A DNA stretch of 64,000 nucleotides, taken from NCBI RefSeq assembly GCF_017815515.1, contig NZ_CP072611.1:2604001-2668000 (forward strand). Direction: 5' to 3'. A program made the position numbers and the translations under genes. The first letter of the stretch is position 1; every line of letters starts with the position of its first letter. This document shows positions 50,440-59,429 of the stretch, piece by piece. The notes beneath the pieces are model-generated. The model worked only from the letters and a program-made list of their open reading frames with translations, ran no database searches and was not told the origin of the DNA. The stretch comes from Aureimonas populi (GTDB taxonomy: Bacteria > Pseudomonadota > Alphaproteobacteria > Rhizobiales > Rhizobiaceae).

Positions 50440-51260
50440 TGACCATCCTCCGCGGAATCGATTCTGAACCAGCCCGTCACCATGGAGCGGAGTTCGTTGA
50501 CGGGGCCGGCCAGCAGAACCATCAGCACATGCACCACGAAGAACGCGACCAGCAGCAGCATGACCACGAAGTGGAGCGTGCGCGCGGTTTGCCGGCCCCC
50601 GAAGAGATCGAGCGTCCAGGGCGCGAAGGCGTTGAAGCCCGGCGACATGGTCAGGCCGGTCAGTATCATCAGCGGCATGAGAAGCAGCATCACGACGAAA
50701 TAGGACAGCTTCTGAAGGGCACCATAGCGGCGCCCATGACGCAGGCGCAGTCGGGCATGGTCGGTGATATCGCGCCCCAGCCCGCGAAGATCGTTCGGAC
50801 CGGGAAGGATGTCGCGCTTCAAATGTCCGTTCACCAGGCTGGACAGGAGCCAGAAACCCAGCGTGACCACTAGCGCCCAGGCGAAGAAGAAATGCACCAC
50901 CCGGCCCGTCGCCAGATCCCGATACGACGGGATCGTCATCCACCCGGGAAAGCTCTTGGCATGAAGATTTCCGTTCACCGGGATCGCACCGAGCCAGCCG
51001 GTCGTGTCGAAGCGGTGGCCGAGTATTTCCGTGTAGCCACGCATGGAATCGCCGTCGAAAGCGGCGCCGATGGACAGGACGGTGTTGTCGAACGAGAAGC
51101 CCGATTGCTGCCCGATATAAAGATCGGGCCGCGCCATGAAGATCTGAAGCCCCGATAGCAGCAGGAAGAAGAGGCAAACGGCCCACGCCCAGTGCGCCAG
51201 ACGCGTGGGCATTGCCTGACGGTAGACGAGGGAGCCTTTCGGGCGGGGAAAGATCGCCAC
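50436..51260 (-). CDS. Cytochrome b561-type membrane protein (cytochrome b/b6 domain)
   Basis: A 274-residue integral membrane protein with about four or five helices. Candidate haem-ligating histidines lie in MPTRLAHWAW, GRVVHFFFAW, and ARTLHFVVMLL and FFVVHVLM. A periplasmic loop holds GIPVNG-like and FPGWMTIPS segments. It is translationally coupled to the molybdopterin oxidoreductase gene and probably exchanges electrons with it across the inner membrane and quinone pool. Confidence 0.82.
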   Translation of the reverse strand: MAIFPRPKGSLVYRQAMPTRLAHWAWAVCLFFLLLSGLQIFMARPDLYIGQQSGFSFDNTVLSIGAAFDGDSMRGYTEILGHRFDTTGWLGAIPVNGNLHAKSFPGWMTIPSYRDLATGRVVHFFFAWALVVTLGFWLLSSLVNGHLKRDILPGPNDLRGLGRDITDHARLRLRHGRRYGALQKLSYFVVMLLLMPLMILTGLTMSPGFNAFAPWTLDLFGGRQTARTLHFVVMLLLVAFFVVHVLMVLLAGPVNELRSMVTGWFRIDSAEDGQ

Positions 51261-51346
51261 CGGTTCAACCTTCCAGAATCGCGTTCAAGCGTCTTCGCAG
51301 TTACGGCACAAGGTGCTGCGCGGATGCAGTCAGTTTCCCGTGATAT

Positions 51347-51799
51347 TCAGCCCGCCTTGCCCAGGCGGCGCAGCGCCTTGTCCAGTTCCTGACGGAAGCG
51401 AGAGCGGTCGGCATTGGTGAAAGCGCGATTATACCCTTTGCTTTCGCCAGTTTCCCTCAAGTGCTGGTTGAACGCACGAATGGACAGCGCGCTTCCGATG
51501 GACTGCGCGGTGAATTCGCGCCCCGTCGGCCCCAGAACGCAGGCACCGTTGTCGAGGCCGCGCGCGGCAAGCGGGATATCGGCCGTGACCACGAGGTCAC
51601 CCGGCCCGGCTGCGTCCGCGATCCAGTTGTCGGCCGCGTCGGCGCCGTCGGAGACGGTCACGATCCGTGCGCCCGGATAGCGTGAGGGGCGCATGCCTCC
51701 GTTCGAGACGAGCACGATCTCGGCCCCATGGCGCAGGGCGATTTCCAGCGCCTCGTCCTTCACCGGGCAGGCATCCGCGTCGATATAGACGACCGTCAA
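51347..51799 (-). CDS. YaiI/YqxD family protein (DUF188)
   Basis: A 150-residue protein of the NYN/PIN-like DUF188 family: [20 protein letters not shown] at the start, [20 protein letters not shown] and [20 protein letters not shown] in the middle, with acidic residues placed as in PIN-type nucleases; activity is not established. The start is a TTG whose codon overlaps the stop of lipB, implying coupling. An 86-base gap separates it from the cytochrome b gene. Confidence 0.88.
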   Translation of the reverse strand: MTVVYIDADACPVKDEALEIALRHGAEIVLVSNGGMRPSRYPGARIVTVSDGADAADNWIADAAGPGDLVVTADIPLAARGLDNGACVLGPTGREFTAQSIGSALSIRAFNQHLRETGESKGYNRAFTNADRSRFRQELDKALRRLGKAG

Positions 51800-52554
51800 G
51801 CCGGTTCCTTCGCGCGAATCGCCGGGCCGAAAACGCTTTCGAACCGTGCCTTCAGGGCGATGTCCACGTCCTGTAGCGAAGCCGGGATGCCCAGGTCCAC
51901 GAGGCTCGTGACGCCGTGCGTCTTCACGCCGCAGGGCACGATTCCCTCGAAATGCGACAGGTCGGGATCGACATTCAGGCTGATGCCGTGGAAGCTGACC
52001 CATTTGCGCAAGCGAATGCCGATGGCCGCGATCTTCTCCTCGGGCGACGTTCCATCAGGCCCCGGCGCGCGTTCCGGGCGCCGCACCCACACTCCCACGC
52101 GGTCCTCGCGACGCTCTCCCTTCACCTGGAACGTGGCAAGCGTGTCTATGATCCAGCCTTCCAGGGCCGCCACGAAGGCGCGGACATCCGGGCGCCGGCG
52201 CTTCAGGTCCAGCATCACATAGGCCACGCGCTGGCCCGGCCCGTGATAGGTGTACTGGCCGCCGCGGCCCGCGTTGAACACCGGGAAGCGGCTCGGCTGC
52301 ACGAGGTCTTCGGGTTGCGCGCTGGTGCCGGCGGTGTAGAGCGGCGGGTGCTCTACAAGGAGCACGGCTTCGCTTGCCGCCCCCGCCGAGATCGCCGCCA
52401 CGCGCTCGTCCATGAAGGCCAGGGCGGCCTCATAGTCGCACAGCCCGTCCCGCACGATCCATTCCACCGGCGCACTCCCCGGCGTGGCCATGAAGGGCAG
52501 GGAGGGCGTGGCGAGGCGAGGGGGGGATGGGGGCATGGGCGGCCGGATCGTCAT
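51796..52554 (-). CDS. lipB: Octanoyltransferase LipB
   Basis: LipB transfers octanoate from acyl carrier protein to lipoyl domains, the first step of lipoate synthesis. Blocks seen are [34 protein letters not shown], the catalytic lysine region [20 protein letters not shown] and the catalytic cysteine in GIVPCGV. The 252-residue length assumes ATG 52554, which is preceded by AAGGAGGG that is very close; ATG 52536 is an alternative. The proline-rich first 20 residues are not conserved. Confidence 0.92.
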   Translation of the reverse strand: MTIRPPMPPSPPRLATPSLPFMATPGSAPVEWIVRDGLCDYEAALAFMDERVAAISAGAASEAVLLVEHPPLYTAGTSAQPEDLVQPSRFPVFNAGRGGQYTYHGPGQRVAYVMLDLKRRRPDVRAFVAALEGWIIDTLATFQVKGERREDRVGVWVRRPERAPGPDGTSPEEKIAAIGIRLRKWVSFHGISLNVDPDLSHFEGIVPCGVKTHGVTSLVDLGIPASLQDVDIALKARFESVFGPAIRAKEPA

Positions 52555-52629
52555 CCCTCCTTGTAGCTGTCCGCTCCTTCGCCCGGAAGCCACCTCTCCA
52601 TCTTCGCGCAAGAACCGCGGTAAAAACGC

Positions 52630-52658
52630 TTGTGCCGGACCGGAGGCTTTGTTACATG
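52630..52658 (+). promoter_or_regulatory. Probable promoter of tRNA-Leu
   Basis: TTGTGC at 52630-52635, a 17-base spacer and TACATG at 52653-52658, 50 bases ahead of the tRNA and divergent from lipB. Confidence 0.55.
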
Positions 52659-52707
52659 CCCGCCACCGGTCAGCGAGACCGGCCCGGCGAAAGCCGGAAC
52701 ACGGCGT

Positions 52708-52792
52708 GCGGTCGTGGCGGAATTGGTAGACGCGCAGCGTTGAGGTCGCTGTGGGGCAACCCGTGGAAGTTCGAGTCTTCTCGACCGCACCA
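52708..52792 (+). tRNA. tRNA-Leu (GAG)
   Basis: An 85-base class II tRNA. Acceptor arms are GCGGTCG (52708-52714) and CGACCGC (52782-52788), the anticodon loop TTGAGGT carries GAG, a long variable arm (TGTGGGGCAACCCGT) and T-arm AGTTCGAGTCT are present, and CCA is encoded. It stands alone in the 440-base gap between lipB and the GreA-like gene; nothing else was recognised in the remaining 200 bases. Confidence 0.97.
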
Positions 52793-52995
52793 GCCTTGCT
52801 TATCCCTTCCTCGTGATTCAGTCGTTCGCGCCGCGCAATCACGCGCCGGAACTCTTCTTGCGTCATATCGTGTCTTGCTGGCTGGCGGCATTCCGCCATG
52901 CTCTCCGCGAGGTTTCTCGGCCGTGCAACTCGCCAAAGTGCGGGGATCATGCATCCTGAGCCCTGTCGGAGCGTTGTGGGGGCAAGGAGCGCAGG

Positions 52996-53472
52996 ATGGC
53001 CCAGGCATTCACCAGAGAGATTGACGATGCCCCGCTGCCGCCCTTGCCGGAGCGGCCTGTCAGTCCGCATCTGAACCTGGTGACGCGGCGCGGGGCAGCC
53101 TTGATCGAAGAGGCTCTTCATACGCTGAAGGCACAGATCGGGGCGACATCGGAGAAGGACCGCGAAGCGATCCTCGCGCGTGATCTACGCTATTGGTTCG
53201 CGCGCCGCGCCACCATGCAGGTCGTGGAGCCAGATCGCGCGGCGGACACGGTGGGCTTCGGCACGACGGCCGTCATCCGCCGGCGCGGCAAGGTCGAGAG
53301 GCTTCGGATCGTGGGGGAGGACGAAGCCGAGCCGCCGAAGGGCTTGATCGCCTGGACGGCCCCCCTCGCCAAGGCCCTGGAAGGCGGGCGCGTGGGCGAG
53401 ATCATCCACTTCGTCGGGGGCGGAAAAGACGAACCGATCGAAATTCTCGCCATAGAGACAGCGGACGCCTGA
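52996..53472 (+). CDS. GreA/GreB-like transcription elongation factor family protein
   Basis: A 158-residue protein with an N-terminal helical region ([20 protein letters not shown], likely the start of a coiled coil) and a C-terminal FKBP-like domain (VRFG-type strand [20 protein letters not shown], then [12 protein letters not shown]). This is the arrangement of GreA/GreB and Rnk proteins. The coiled coil looks shorter than in true GreA and the acidic tip is not evident, so activity on stalled polymerase is uncertain. ATG 52996 has AAGGAG upstream. Confidence 0.75.
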   Translation: MAQAFTREIDDAPLPPLPERPVSPHLNLVTRRGAALIEEALHTLKAQIGATSEKDREAILARDLRYWFARRATMQVVEPDRAADTVGFGTTAVIRRRGKVERLRIVGEDEAEPPKGLIAWTAPLAKALEGGRVGEIIHFVGGGKDEPIEILAIETADA

Positions 53473-53677
53473 CCGTCTTCTTAACGGACTGCCGGTGCGG
53501 CCGCAGCGCCGTGTTGATCCCTGCCACCTAGCTTTCGGGTGTTGCTGCTGCGCGTCGGCCGCCTGCAAAGGGGAGGTGCAGCGGCGTTCGCCGCAGTTTC
53601 GCGATCGCACGGCCTTTGCACCCACCCGCTTTTCAGGCAGATCGGCCACACAGGCGCTGGCGGCAGGAGATGTGACG

Positions 53678-55087
53678 ATGGCTGAGGCCGAAACCCATCA
53701 GGAGAACGCCGAGCGCCAGGACGGACGCATCTACGGCGAAGACGGCGTCCTCTCCTCCGATTTTATCGCCGGCATCCGATCGGCGCTCGAACGCAGGGAC
53801 GCGCAGTCGTTGCGCGAAGCGGCGGAAGACCTCCACGAGACGGAACTCGGCGACCTGATCGAGTATCTGGGAACGGAGGAGCGGCAGGCGCTGGTGCGCC
53901 TGCTCGGCTCCGACTTCGACTATACGGCTCTCACGGAGGTGGACGAGGCGGTTCGGCTCGAGATCATCGACGCCATGCCGAACGAGCGGATCGCGGACGC
54001 GATCCTGGAGCTCGATTCCGACGACGCGGTCTACATCCTCGAGGACCTGGAAGAGGAGGATCGGACGGAAATCCTCCAGCGCCTGCCGTTCCGCGAACGG
54101 CTGCGCCTGCGCCGCGCGCTGGAATATCCCGAGGAGACGGCCGGCCGGCGAATGCAGACCGAGTTCGTCGCCGTTCCGCCTTTCTGGACGGTGGGACAGA
54201 CGATCGACTACATGCGCGAGGACGACGACCTGCCGGACAGCTTCGCGCAGATCTTCGTGGTCGATCCGTCCTTCAAGCTGCTCGGGGCCGTGGACCTACA
54301 CCAGGTGCTCCGCGCGAAACGGCCCGTCGCCATCGAATCCATCATGCACCCCACGCGCCACGCGATCCCGGCGGAGATGGACCAGGAGGAGGCGGCCCAG
54401 ATATTCGAGCAGTACGACCTGTTGTCCGCGGCGGTGGTGGACGACAGCGAACGGCTCGTAGGCGTCCTGACCATCGACGACGTGGTGGATGTCATCCAGG
54501 CCGAGGCGGAGGAGGATTTTCGCCGGCTCGGCGGCGTGGGCGACGAGGAGATCTCCGACAGCGTGCGCACCTCCGCCCGCTCGCGCTTTCCCTGGCTGTT
54601 CGTCAATCTCGGCACGGCCTTTCTCGCGGCCATGGTGATCGGGCTTTTCGACGCAACGATCGAGCAGATGGTAGCGCTCGCGGCCCTCATGCCCATCGTC
54701 GCTTCCATGGGGGGCAATGCGGCGGCGCAGACGATGACCGTAACCGTGCGCGCCATCGCCACGCGTGACATCCACATCCACAATTCGGGCCGCATCATCC
54801 GCCGCGAGGTGCTGGTCGGGCTCCTGAACGGCTCGGCCATCGCGGTCCTGCTCGCCTGCATCGCCACGCTCTGGCTGGGAGACCCGGATATCGGGCTCGT
54901 GATCGGCACGGCGATGGTCATCAACATGCTGACCGCGGCCCTTGCCGGAATCCTCATTCCGCTGCTTCTTAACAAGGCTGGCGCCGACCCGGCCATCGCC
55001 TCCGCCGTGTTCGTCACCGCGATTACCGACGTCGTCGGTTTCCTCGGTTTCCTCGGCCTGGCCACCTGGTGGTTCGGCCTCGGTTGA
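53678..55087 (+). CDS. mgtE: Magnesium transporter MgtE
   Basis: A homodimeric, magnesium-gated inner-membrane channel. The 469 residues comprise the N-domain of helical repeats (LHETELGDLIEYLGTEERQA), two CBS motifs (about 150-275) including SIMHPTRHAIPAEM and VGVLTIDDVVDVIQAEAEED, then five membrane helices with PIVASMGGNAAAQTMTVTVR, the conserved pore segment. ATG 53678 has CAGGAGA before it; the open frame runs 61 codons further upstream without homology. It stands between the GreA-like gene and a MerR regulator. Confidence 0.93.
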   Translation: MAEAETHQENAERQDGRIYGEDGVLSSDFIAGIRSALERRDAQSLREAAEDLHETELGDLIEYLGTEERQALVRLLGSDFDYTALTEVDEAVRLEIIDAMPNERIADAILELDSDDAVYILEDLEEEDRTEILQRLPFRERLRLRRALEYPEETAGRRMQTEFVAVPPFWTVGQTIDYMREDDDLPDSFAQIFVVDPSFKLLGAVDLHQVLRAKRPVAIESIMHPTRHAIPAEMDQEEAAQIFEQYDLLSAAVVDDSERLVGVLTIDDVVDVIQAEAEEDFRRLGGVGDEEISDSVRTSARSRFPWLFVNLGTAFLAAMVIGLFDATIEQMVALAALMPIVASMGGNAAAQTMTVTVRAIATRDIHIHNSGRIIRREVLVGLLNGSAIAVLLACIATLWLGDPDIGLVIGTAMVINMLTAALAGILIPLLLNKAGADPAIASAVFVTAITDVVGFLGFLGLATWWFGLG

Positions 55088-55104
55088 CGGTCACATCTTC
55101 GCGA

Positions 55105-55120
55105 TTGACTTTTACGTAAA
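55105..55120 (+). promoter_or_regulatory. Candidate MerR operator: -35 box plus TTTACGTAAA palindrome
   Basis: TTGACT (55105-55110) is directly followed by the 10-base perfect palindrome TTTACGTAAA (55111-55120), 44 bases ahead of the merR-type gene. MerR proteins bind palindromes just after the -35 box. It may be an autoregulatory site; no clear -10 was seen. Confidence 0.45.
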
Positions 55121-55163
55121 TCTGGAATGGAGAAGACGGTGTTTTCCGACGTTTGGTGAGGCG

Positions 55164-55559
55164 ATGCGCGATTACTACACGATCACGGAGCTGACGCGCG
55201 AATTCGACATCTCCACGCGCACGATCCGCTTCTACGAGGACGAAGGGCTCATCGCGCCCATCCGTCGCGGGCGCACGCGGCTCTTCCGCCATTCGGACCG
55301 CCAGCTTCTCAAGGCCATCCTGCGCGGCAAGCGGCTGGGCTTTTCCATCGCTGAAATCCGCGAGATCATGGGCATGTATCGTTCGCCCCCCGGCGAGGCC
55401 GGCCAGTTGCGCACGATCATCCGCAAGGTCGCCGAACGACGGGCCGAGCTGGAGCAGAAGCGCCGGGATATCGACGACCTTCTGGCCGAGCTCGATCATG
55501 CCGAGGAGGCGTGTCTTACGCGCATGGCCGAACTCGGCATCGCGCCGGTTTCGAGCTGA
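55164..55559 (+). CDS. MerR family transcriptional regulator
   Basis: A 131-residue regulator. The winged helix-turn-helix begins YYTITELTREFDISTRTIRF, followed by YEDEGLIAPIRRGRTRLF and LGFSIAEIREIMGMY; a dimerisation coiled coil (VAERRAELEQKRRDIDDLLA) and a short C-terminus follow. It has a single cysteine near the end, so metal sensing as in CueR is unlikely. It resembles MerR proteins of the LiuR type that control branched-chain amino acid breakdown, but no such genes are nearby. Its target is unknown. Confidence 0.85.
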   Translation: MRDYYTITELTREFDISTRTIRFYEDEGLIAPIRRGRTRLFRHSDRQLLKAILRGKRLGFSIAEIREIMGMYRSPPGEAGQLRTIIRKVAERRAELEQKRRDIDDLLAELDHAEEACLTRMAELGIAPVSS

Positions 55560-55565
55560 GCCGGA

Positions 55566-56558
55566 TCATCGGTTCGGATCGAAGGAGCAGGCCAGGATCG
55601 TCTCCTGAACGTCGCTCTGCCCCGCTTCGTCGAGGCGACCCTCCAGGAGGTCTGCCAAGAGGTTTCGCTCGGTGAGATCGGTCTGCACGCAGGCGCAATA
55701 GGAGAGGCAGAACGCTTCGTCGGCCTGCTGTGCCAGGCACGCGCGGCGGCAGTCCTCCGGGAACGCCGCGATGCGGTCCGGCGGCGCGAGATATGCGACG
55801 GCCGCAACGATGGCGATCGAGACCGGCTGGTGGACCAGGTAGAAGGCCAGCGAATGCCGGCCGATCGTCGCCAGCAGGCGGGAAGGCCTGCCTGCCGCCT
55901 TCCAGGCGGAGAGGCGCTGCCAGAGGCCGGCCCGCAGGGCGATTTTGGAGAAGGCCATGCCGAGCAGCACGATGCCGGTCCATGGAAAGATCGGCACGAG
56001 GTCGTTGGAAAGAGGCTCGCGGGCCGCGAAGCCGATCCAGGCCAGCCAGCGCGGATTCATCAGATCGGTTGCGAAGAAGGCCGGCAGCGCGATGATGGCT
56101 GCACCGACAAGCGCGATCAGCGCAGCGGGCAGCCGCAGGAAAACCAGCGCGATCACGCTTGCCACGGCGATCTGGTGCAGGATTCCGAAGAAGACGAAAC
56201 TCTGCGGCGTGGCCACGAACGTTGCAACCGTGACCGCGCCCGCGCCGGCGGCGACCTGCGCCATCCGCTTGCCGAAAGGCCTGGGCTTCACGCCGTCGAG
56301 ATGGGCCAGGATGAAGCTGATGCCGACGAGCAGGAGGAAGCTGGAGGCGATGCCGCGCGCGAAAATGCGCCAGCCCCCGGTGCCTGCCGTGCCCGCCGGA
56401 AGATAGCCGAAGAACTCGAGATCCCAGGTGAAGTGGTAGACCAGCATGGCGATAAGGGCTATGCCGCGCGCCACGTCGAGCAGGTCGATTCTGCCGATTT
56501 TCGTTGTCGTGCGCAGGCTGGGAGCCGCGTCGACCTGGCTTAACGAGGTTCTGGACAT
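55566..56558 (-). CDS. DUF1624 (heparan-alpha-glucosaminide N-acetyltransferase-like) membrane protein
   Basis: A 330-residue protein of about eight helices. The start of the membrane domain is RIDLLDVARGIALIAMLVYHFTW, the marker of this acyltransferase-like family, and later FYLVHQPVSIAIVAA. The C-terminal cytosolic or periplasmic tail contains six cysteines in CRRACLAQQADEAFCLSYCACVQ, an unusual cluster. ATG 56558 starts a Ser/Thr-rich cytosolic leader. It converges with the MerR gene and diverges from the aldo/keto reductase. Function is not known. Confidence 0.82.
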   Translation of the reverse strand: MSRTSLSQVDAAPSLRTTTKIGRIDLLDVARGIALIAMLVYHFTWDLEFFGYLPAGTAGTGGWRIFARGIASSFLLLVGISFILAHLDGVKPRPFGKRMAQVAAGAGAVTVATFVATPQSFVFFGILHQIAVASVIALVFLRLPAALIALVGAAIIALPAFFATDLMNPRWLAWIGFAAREPLSNDLVPIFPWTGIVLLGMAFSKIALRAGLWQRLSAWKAAGRPSRLLATIGRHSLAFYLVHQPVSIAIVAAVAYLAPPDRIAAFPEDCRRACLAQQADEAFCLSYCACVQTDLTERNLLADLLEGRLDEAGQSDVQETILACSFDPNR

Positions 56559-56669
56559 ACGGCATTTCCGCCTATCTTCGCTGCGACGAGCGCTTTGTCG
56601 GCCGGGTTGTGCCGGGATCGCCCCTTCCGTGGCAAGAGCCGATGTCCTCAAATGACGATAGGGGAACTC

Positions 56670-57500
56670 ATGAAAATCATCGAACGCGGCGGCGCGCGGA
56701 TTCCGGCTATCGGCCTTGGCACATTCCGGCTGGAGGGCGACACCTGCACCAACATGGTGCGCGAGGCGATCGAGATCGGCTATCGCCATATCGATACGGC
56801 GCGCATGTATGGCAATGAGAAGGAAGTCGGGCAGGGCATCCGCGATGCGGGCGTGCCGCGCGACGAACTTTTCGTGACCACGAAGATCTGGTGGTCCGAC
56901 ATCGGACGCGCCAATCTGATCCCGACGGCGGGCAAGGCGCTGATCGATCTTGGCCTTGAGCAGGTGGATCTGCTCCTGATCCATTGGCCGAACCCGGACA
57001 TCCCGCTGGAGGAGTCGCTCGAGGCGTTGAATGAGGCGAAGACCAAAGGCCTGACGAAGCATATCGGCGTGGCGAATTTCACGTCGTCGCTGATGGATTC
57101 GGCTGCCCGCATTTCGCCTGAGCCGCTGGTCTGCAACCAGGTCGAGTATCATCCCGCGCTATCGCAGGAAGCGATCCTCCATTCCTGCCGCAAGAACGAC
57201 ATGGCGCTCATCGCCTATTCGCCCATCGGGCAGGGCGGGGAGCTGTTGCAGAACGCCGAAATCGTTCGCATCGCCGAGGCGCATGGAAAGACGCCGGCGC
57301 AGATTGTCCTGCGCTGGGAAATCGAGCAGGATGGCGTCGGTGCCATCCCGCGCACCACCAATCCGGCAAGGCTTTCGGAAAATATCGACGTTTTCGACTT
57401 CGAGTTGACGCCGGCCGATCGCGACCTCCTGACCCGGATGACGCGGCTTCGCCGCCGGCTGGTCAATCCGGCCTTCGCGCCGAACTGGGATCGCGCCTGA
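56670..57500 (+). CDS. Aldo/keto reductase
   Basis: A 276-residue cytosolic NADPH-dependent reductase. The fold shows IPAIGLGTFRLEGD, the catalytic Asp/Tyr in GYRHIDTARMYGNEKEVG, the lysine in VTTKIWWSD and the histidine in LLIHWPNPDIPLEE, then NQVEYHPALSQ, and the cofactor block IPRTTNPARL. This order fits 2,5-diketo-gluconate reductase-like enzymes. ATG 56670 with AGGGGA upstream is preferred over ATG 56652. Confidence 0.9.
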   Translation: MKIIERGGARIPAIGLGTFRLEGDTCTNMVREAIEIGYRHIDTARMYGNEKEVGQGIRDAGVPRDELFVTTKIWWSDIGRANLIPTAGKALIDLGLEQVDLLLIHWPNPDIPLEESLEALNEAKTKGLTKHIGVANFTSSLMDSAARISPEPLVCNQVEYHPALSQEAILHSCRKNDMALIAYSPIGQGGELLQNAEIVRIAEAHGKTPAQIVLRWEIEQDGVGAIPRTTNPARLSENIDVFDFELTPADRDLLTRMTRLRRRLVNPAFAPNWDRA

Positions 57501-57542
57501 GCACGACAGGACGGTCCGGATGCCTTGGAGGGCGTAGTCTCG

Positions 57543-58334
57543 ATGTTCTTCGTCCTGTCCAAGCTGCTCTGGTTTCTGGTCCAGCCGCTGGTTGTCATCC
57601 TCCTGATCCTGGCGGCAGGGCTTCTCGCTTCGGCGTTCAGCTTCACTCGTCTGGGGCTTGCGCTGTCAGGCTGTGCATTGGCGATGCTCGCCATCGTCAT
57701 TCTCTCTCCGCTTGGGCTCCTGATGATGGGCGCGCTGGAAAACCGCGTTCCACGCCCGGAATTGCCGCAGAATGTCGCCGGCATCATCGTTCTGGGCGGC
57801 TCCATCGACACGCGCATCGCCCGGACGCGCGAGGAGCCGGAGATGAACGACGCGGGAGACCGACTCACGGCCACGATGGCGCTGGCGCGACGCTACCCGC
57901 AGGCGCGGGTCGTCTTCACCGGCGGCTCGGCGGCGGTGTTCGAGGACGACATTCCCGAGAGCGGCCCGGCGGGCGAAATCTTCCTCTCGCTCGGGCTGGC
58001 ACCGGAGCGGCTGATGCTGGAGGAGGAATCGCGCAACACCTACGAGAACGCCGTCTTCACGCGCCGTATCGTCGAACCGCAGCCGGGCGAGGTCTGGCTT
58101 CTCGTAACCTCCGCTTTCCACATGCCTCGCTCCATCGGGTGCTTCCGCCAGGCCGGCTTCGACGTGGTGCCCTTTCCGGTGGACTACCGGACGCCCGCCG
58201 GCTCGGCGATCTGGCGCCCCTCCGCCGCCAGCATCCGGAACGTGGAGAAGGTCCATTTCGCGATCCGCGAATATATCGGCCTGTTCGCCTATTGGATGAC
58301 GGGGCGCACGGACGCGTTGTTCCCCTCAGCTTGA
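57543..58334 (+). CDS. YdcF family protein (DUF218)
   Basis: A 263-residue protein with two N-terminal membrane helices (SKLLWFLVQPLVVILLILAA and CALAMLAIVILSPLGLLMMG) and a DUF218 domain with IIVLGGSIDTR, FTGGSA, LEEESRNTYENAV and VTSAFHMPRS. The domain probably faces the periplasm and is linked to envelope processes in several bacteria. The last nine bases overlap the convergent DUF3253 gene. ATG 57543 follows GGAGGG. Confidence 0.87.
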   Translation: MFFVLSKLLWFLVQPLVVILLILAAGLLASAFSFTRLGLALSGCALAMLAIVILSPLGLLMMGALENRVPRPELPQNVAGIIVLGGSIDTRIARTREEPEMNDAGDRLTATMALARRYPQARVVFTGGSAAVFEDDIPESGPAGEIFLSLGLAPERLMLEEESRNTYENAVFTRRIVEPQPGEVWLLVTSAFHMPRSIGCFRQAGFDVVPFPVDYRTPAGSAIWRPSAASIRNVEKVHFAIREYIGLFAYWMTGRTDALFPSA

Positions 58335-58598
58335 GGGCCGGGCCACGCCAACCCTGTAGATTCCCTTGAAGGCGTGCGGGTCGACCGCCCGCCCCTTGCG
58401 GCGGATTTCCACGCGGGCTTCGTCGGCCAGGCGGATCGCCTCCGCGCGGATGGGCGCCATCAGCTTTCGCCATTCCTTCTCGTCCGTGCCGGCAAGCGCC
58501 CGGGCCACTTCGGAGGGGCAAACCGTCTTGTCCGCACCGCGCGCTGCGACCATCGTCTCGATGGTGTCGCGGATGACCGTGCGCGATATGCCGCTCAT
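58326..58598 (-). CDS. DUF3253 domain-containing protein
   Basis: A 90-residue cytosolic protein with TIETMVAARGADKTVCPSEV, ARALAGTDEKEWRKLMAPIR and the end block RRKGRAVDPHAFKGIYRV, the pattern of DUF3253, a winged-helix-like family of unknown role. Its start overlaps the stop of the DUF599 gene upstream (ATGA), so the two are translated together. Confidence 0.85.
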   Translation of the reverse strand: MSGISRTVIRDTIETMVAARGADKTVCPSEVARALAGTDEKEWRKLMAPIRAEAIRLADEARVEIRRKGRAVDPHAFKGIYRVGVARPSS

Positions 58599-59305
58599 GT
58601 GTCGTCCTCGGTGAGCCTGAGCGCCTCGTTGGCGTCGGAGAAGAACTGCCGGTGGCCGAGGATAACGATCACCAGCGCGGTCGCGACGATGAGCACGTAG
58701 GGGCCCAGGAACCAGCCGAGATAGGCGAGCCCGAAGAAGATGGCGCGAAGCCCCGAGTTGAAATGACGGCCCGCGATGCGATTCATCGCCAGCGCCCGCT
58801 CCACCGCGCTGCGCGCCCTTCGGGGGTCGGCCTCCGCGTCCAGCCGCATCGGAATCGCGCCGATCAGGATCGAGCAGTAGTTGAAGAGCCGGTAGGCCCA
58901 GGCGAACTTGAAGAAGGCGTGCACGAAGATCACGATCAGGCCGAAAAGCTTGGCCTCGACGAGGCGCCGATCAAGAAGCTCATGCATGGGAAAGTCGGCC
59001 CCGATCTGCGCGATCTGGTCGGCCGAGCCGATGAGCGCGAAGCAGCCGCCGATGGCGAAGATGCAGGCCGAGGCGAAGAAGCCGGTGCCCTGCTGAAGGC
59101 CGGACATGATGCCCGTGTCGATCATTCGCAGGTCGCGCCGAAGCAGCGTTTCCATCCAGCGTGCGCGCTGGTCGTTCATGCGCCCGCCCAGGCTGCGATG
59201 GCTGAACTCGCTGTGGTTGGTCACGAAGGTGTATGCGCCCCATCCCCCGACGAACAGGAGGAAGGCGATCACGTTGGGAATGTCGAAGAAGTCGCCGATG
59301 CTCAT
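58595..59305 (-). CDS. DUF599 family membrane protein
   Basis: A 236-residue protein with about four helices: FLLFVGGWGAYTF, FFASACIFAIGGCFALIG, KLFGLIVIFVHAFFKFAWA and AIFFGLAYLGWFLGPYVLIV. Between them are SHRSLGGRMNDQRARWMETL and the block RRARSAVERALAMNRIAGRH, both typical of DUF599. ATG 59305 starts MSIGDFFDIPNV. It is translationally coupled to DUF3253 downstream. No function is known. Confidence 0.85.
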   Translation of the reverse strand: MSIGDFFDIPNVIAFLLFVGGWGAYTFVTNHSEFSHRSLGGRMNDQRARWMETLLRRDLRMIDTGIMSGLQQGTGFFASACIFAIGGCFALIGSADQIAQIGADFPMHELLDRRLVEAKLFGLIVIFVHAFFKFAWAYRLFNYCSILIGAIPMRLDAEADPRRARSAVERALAMNRIAGRHFNSGLRAIFFGLAYLGWFLGPYVLIVATALVIVILGHRQFFSDANEALRLTEDDT

Positions 59306-59429
59306 GGATGGGTGGATCGTCCTTGCCTTGCGCCCTGGCGCGTAGCTGTGGCGTAAGGGGCCCCGCCTGTCGAGAGCGGCCGGCGTATCCATCCTTGACG
59401 CGGCCCGCACCTGTCCGCATCTGGTGCCC

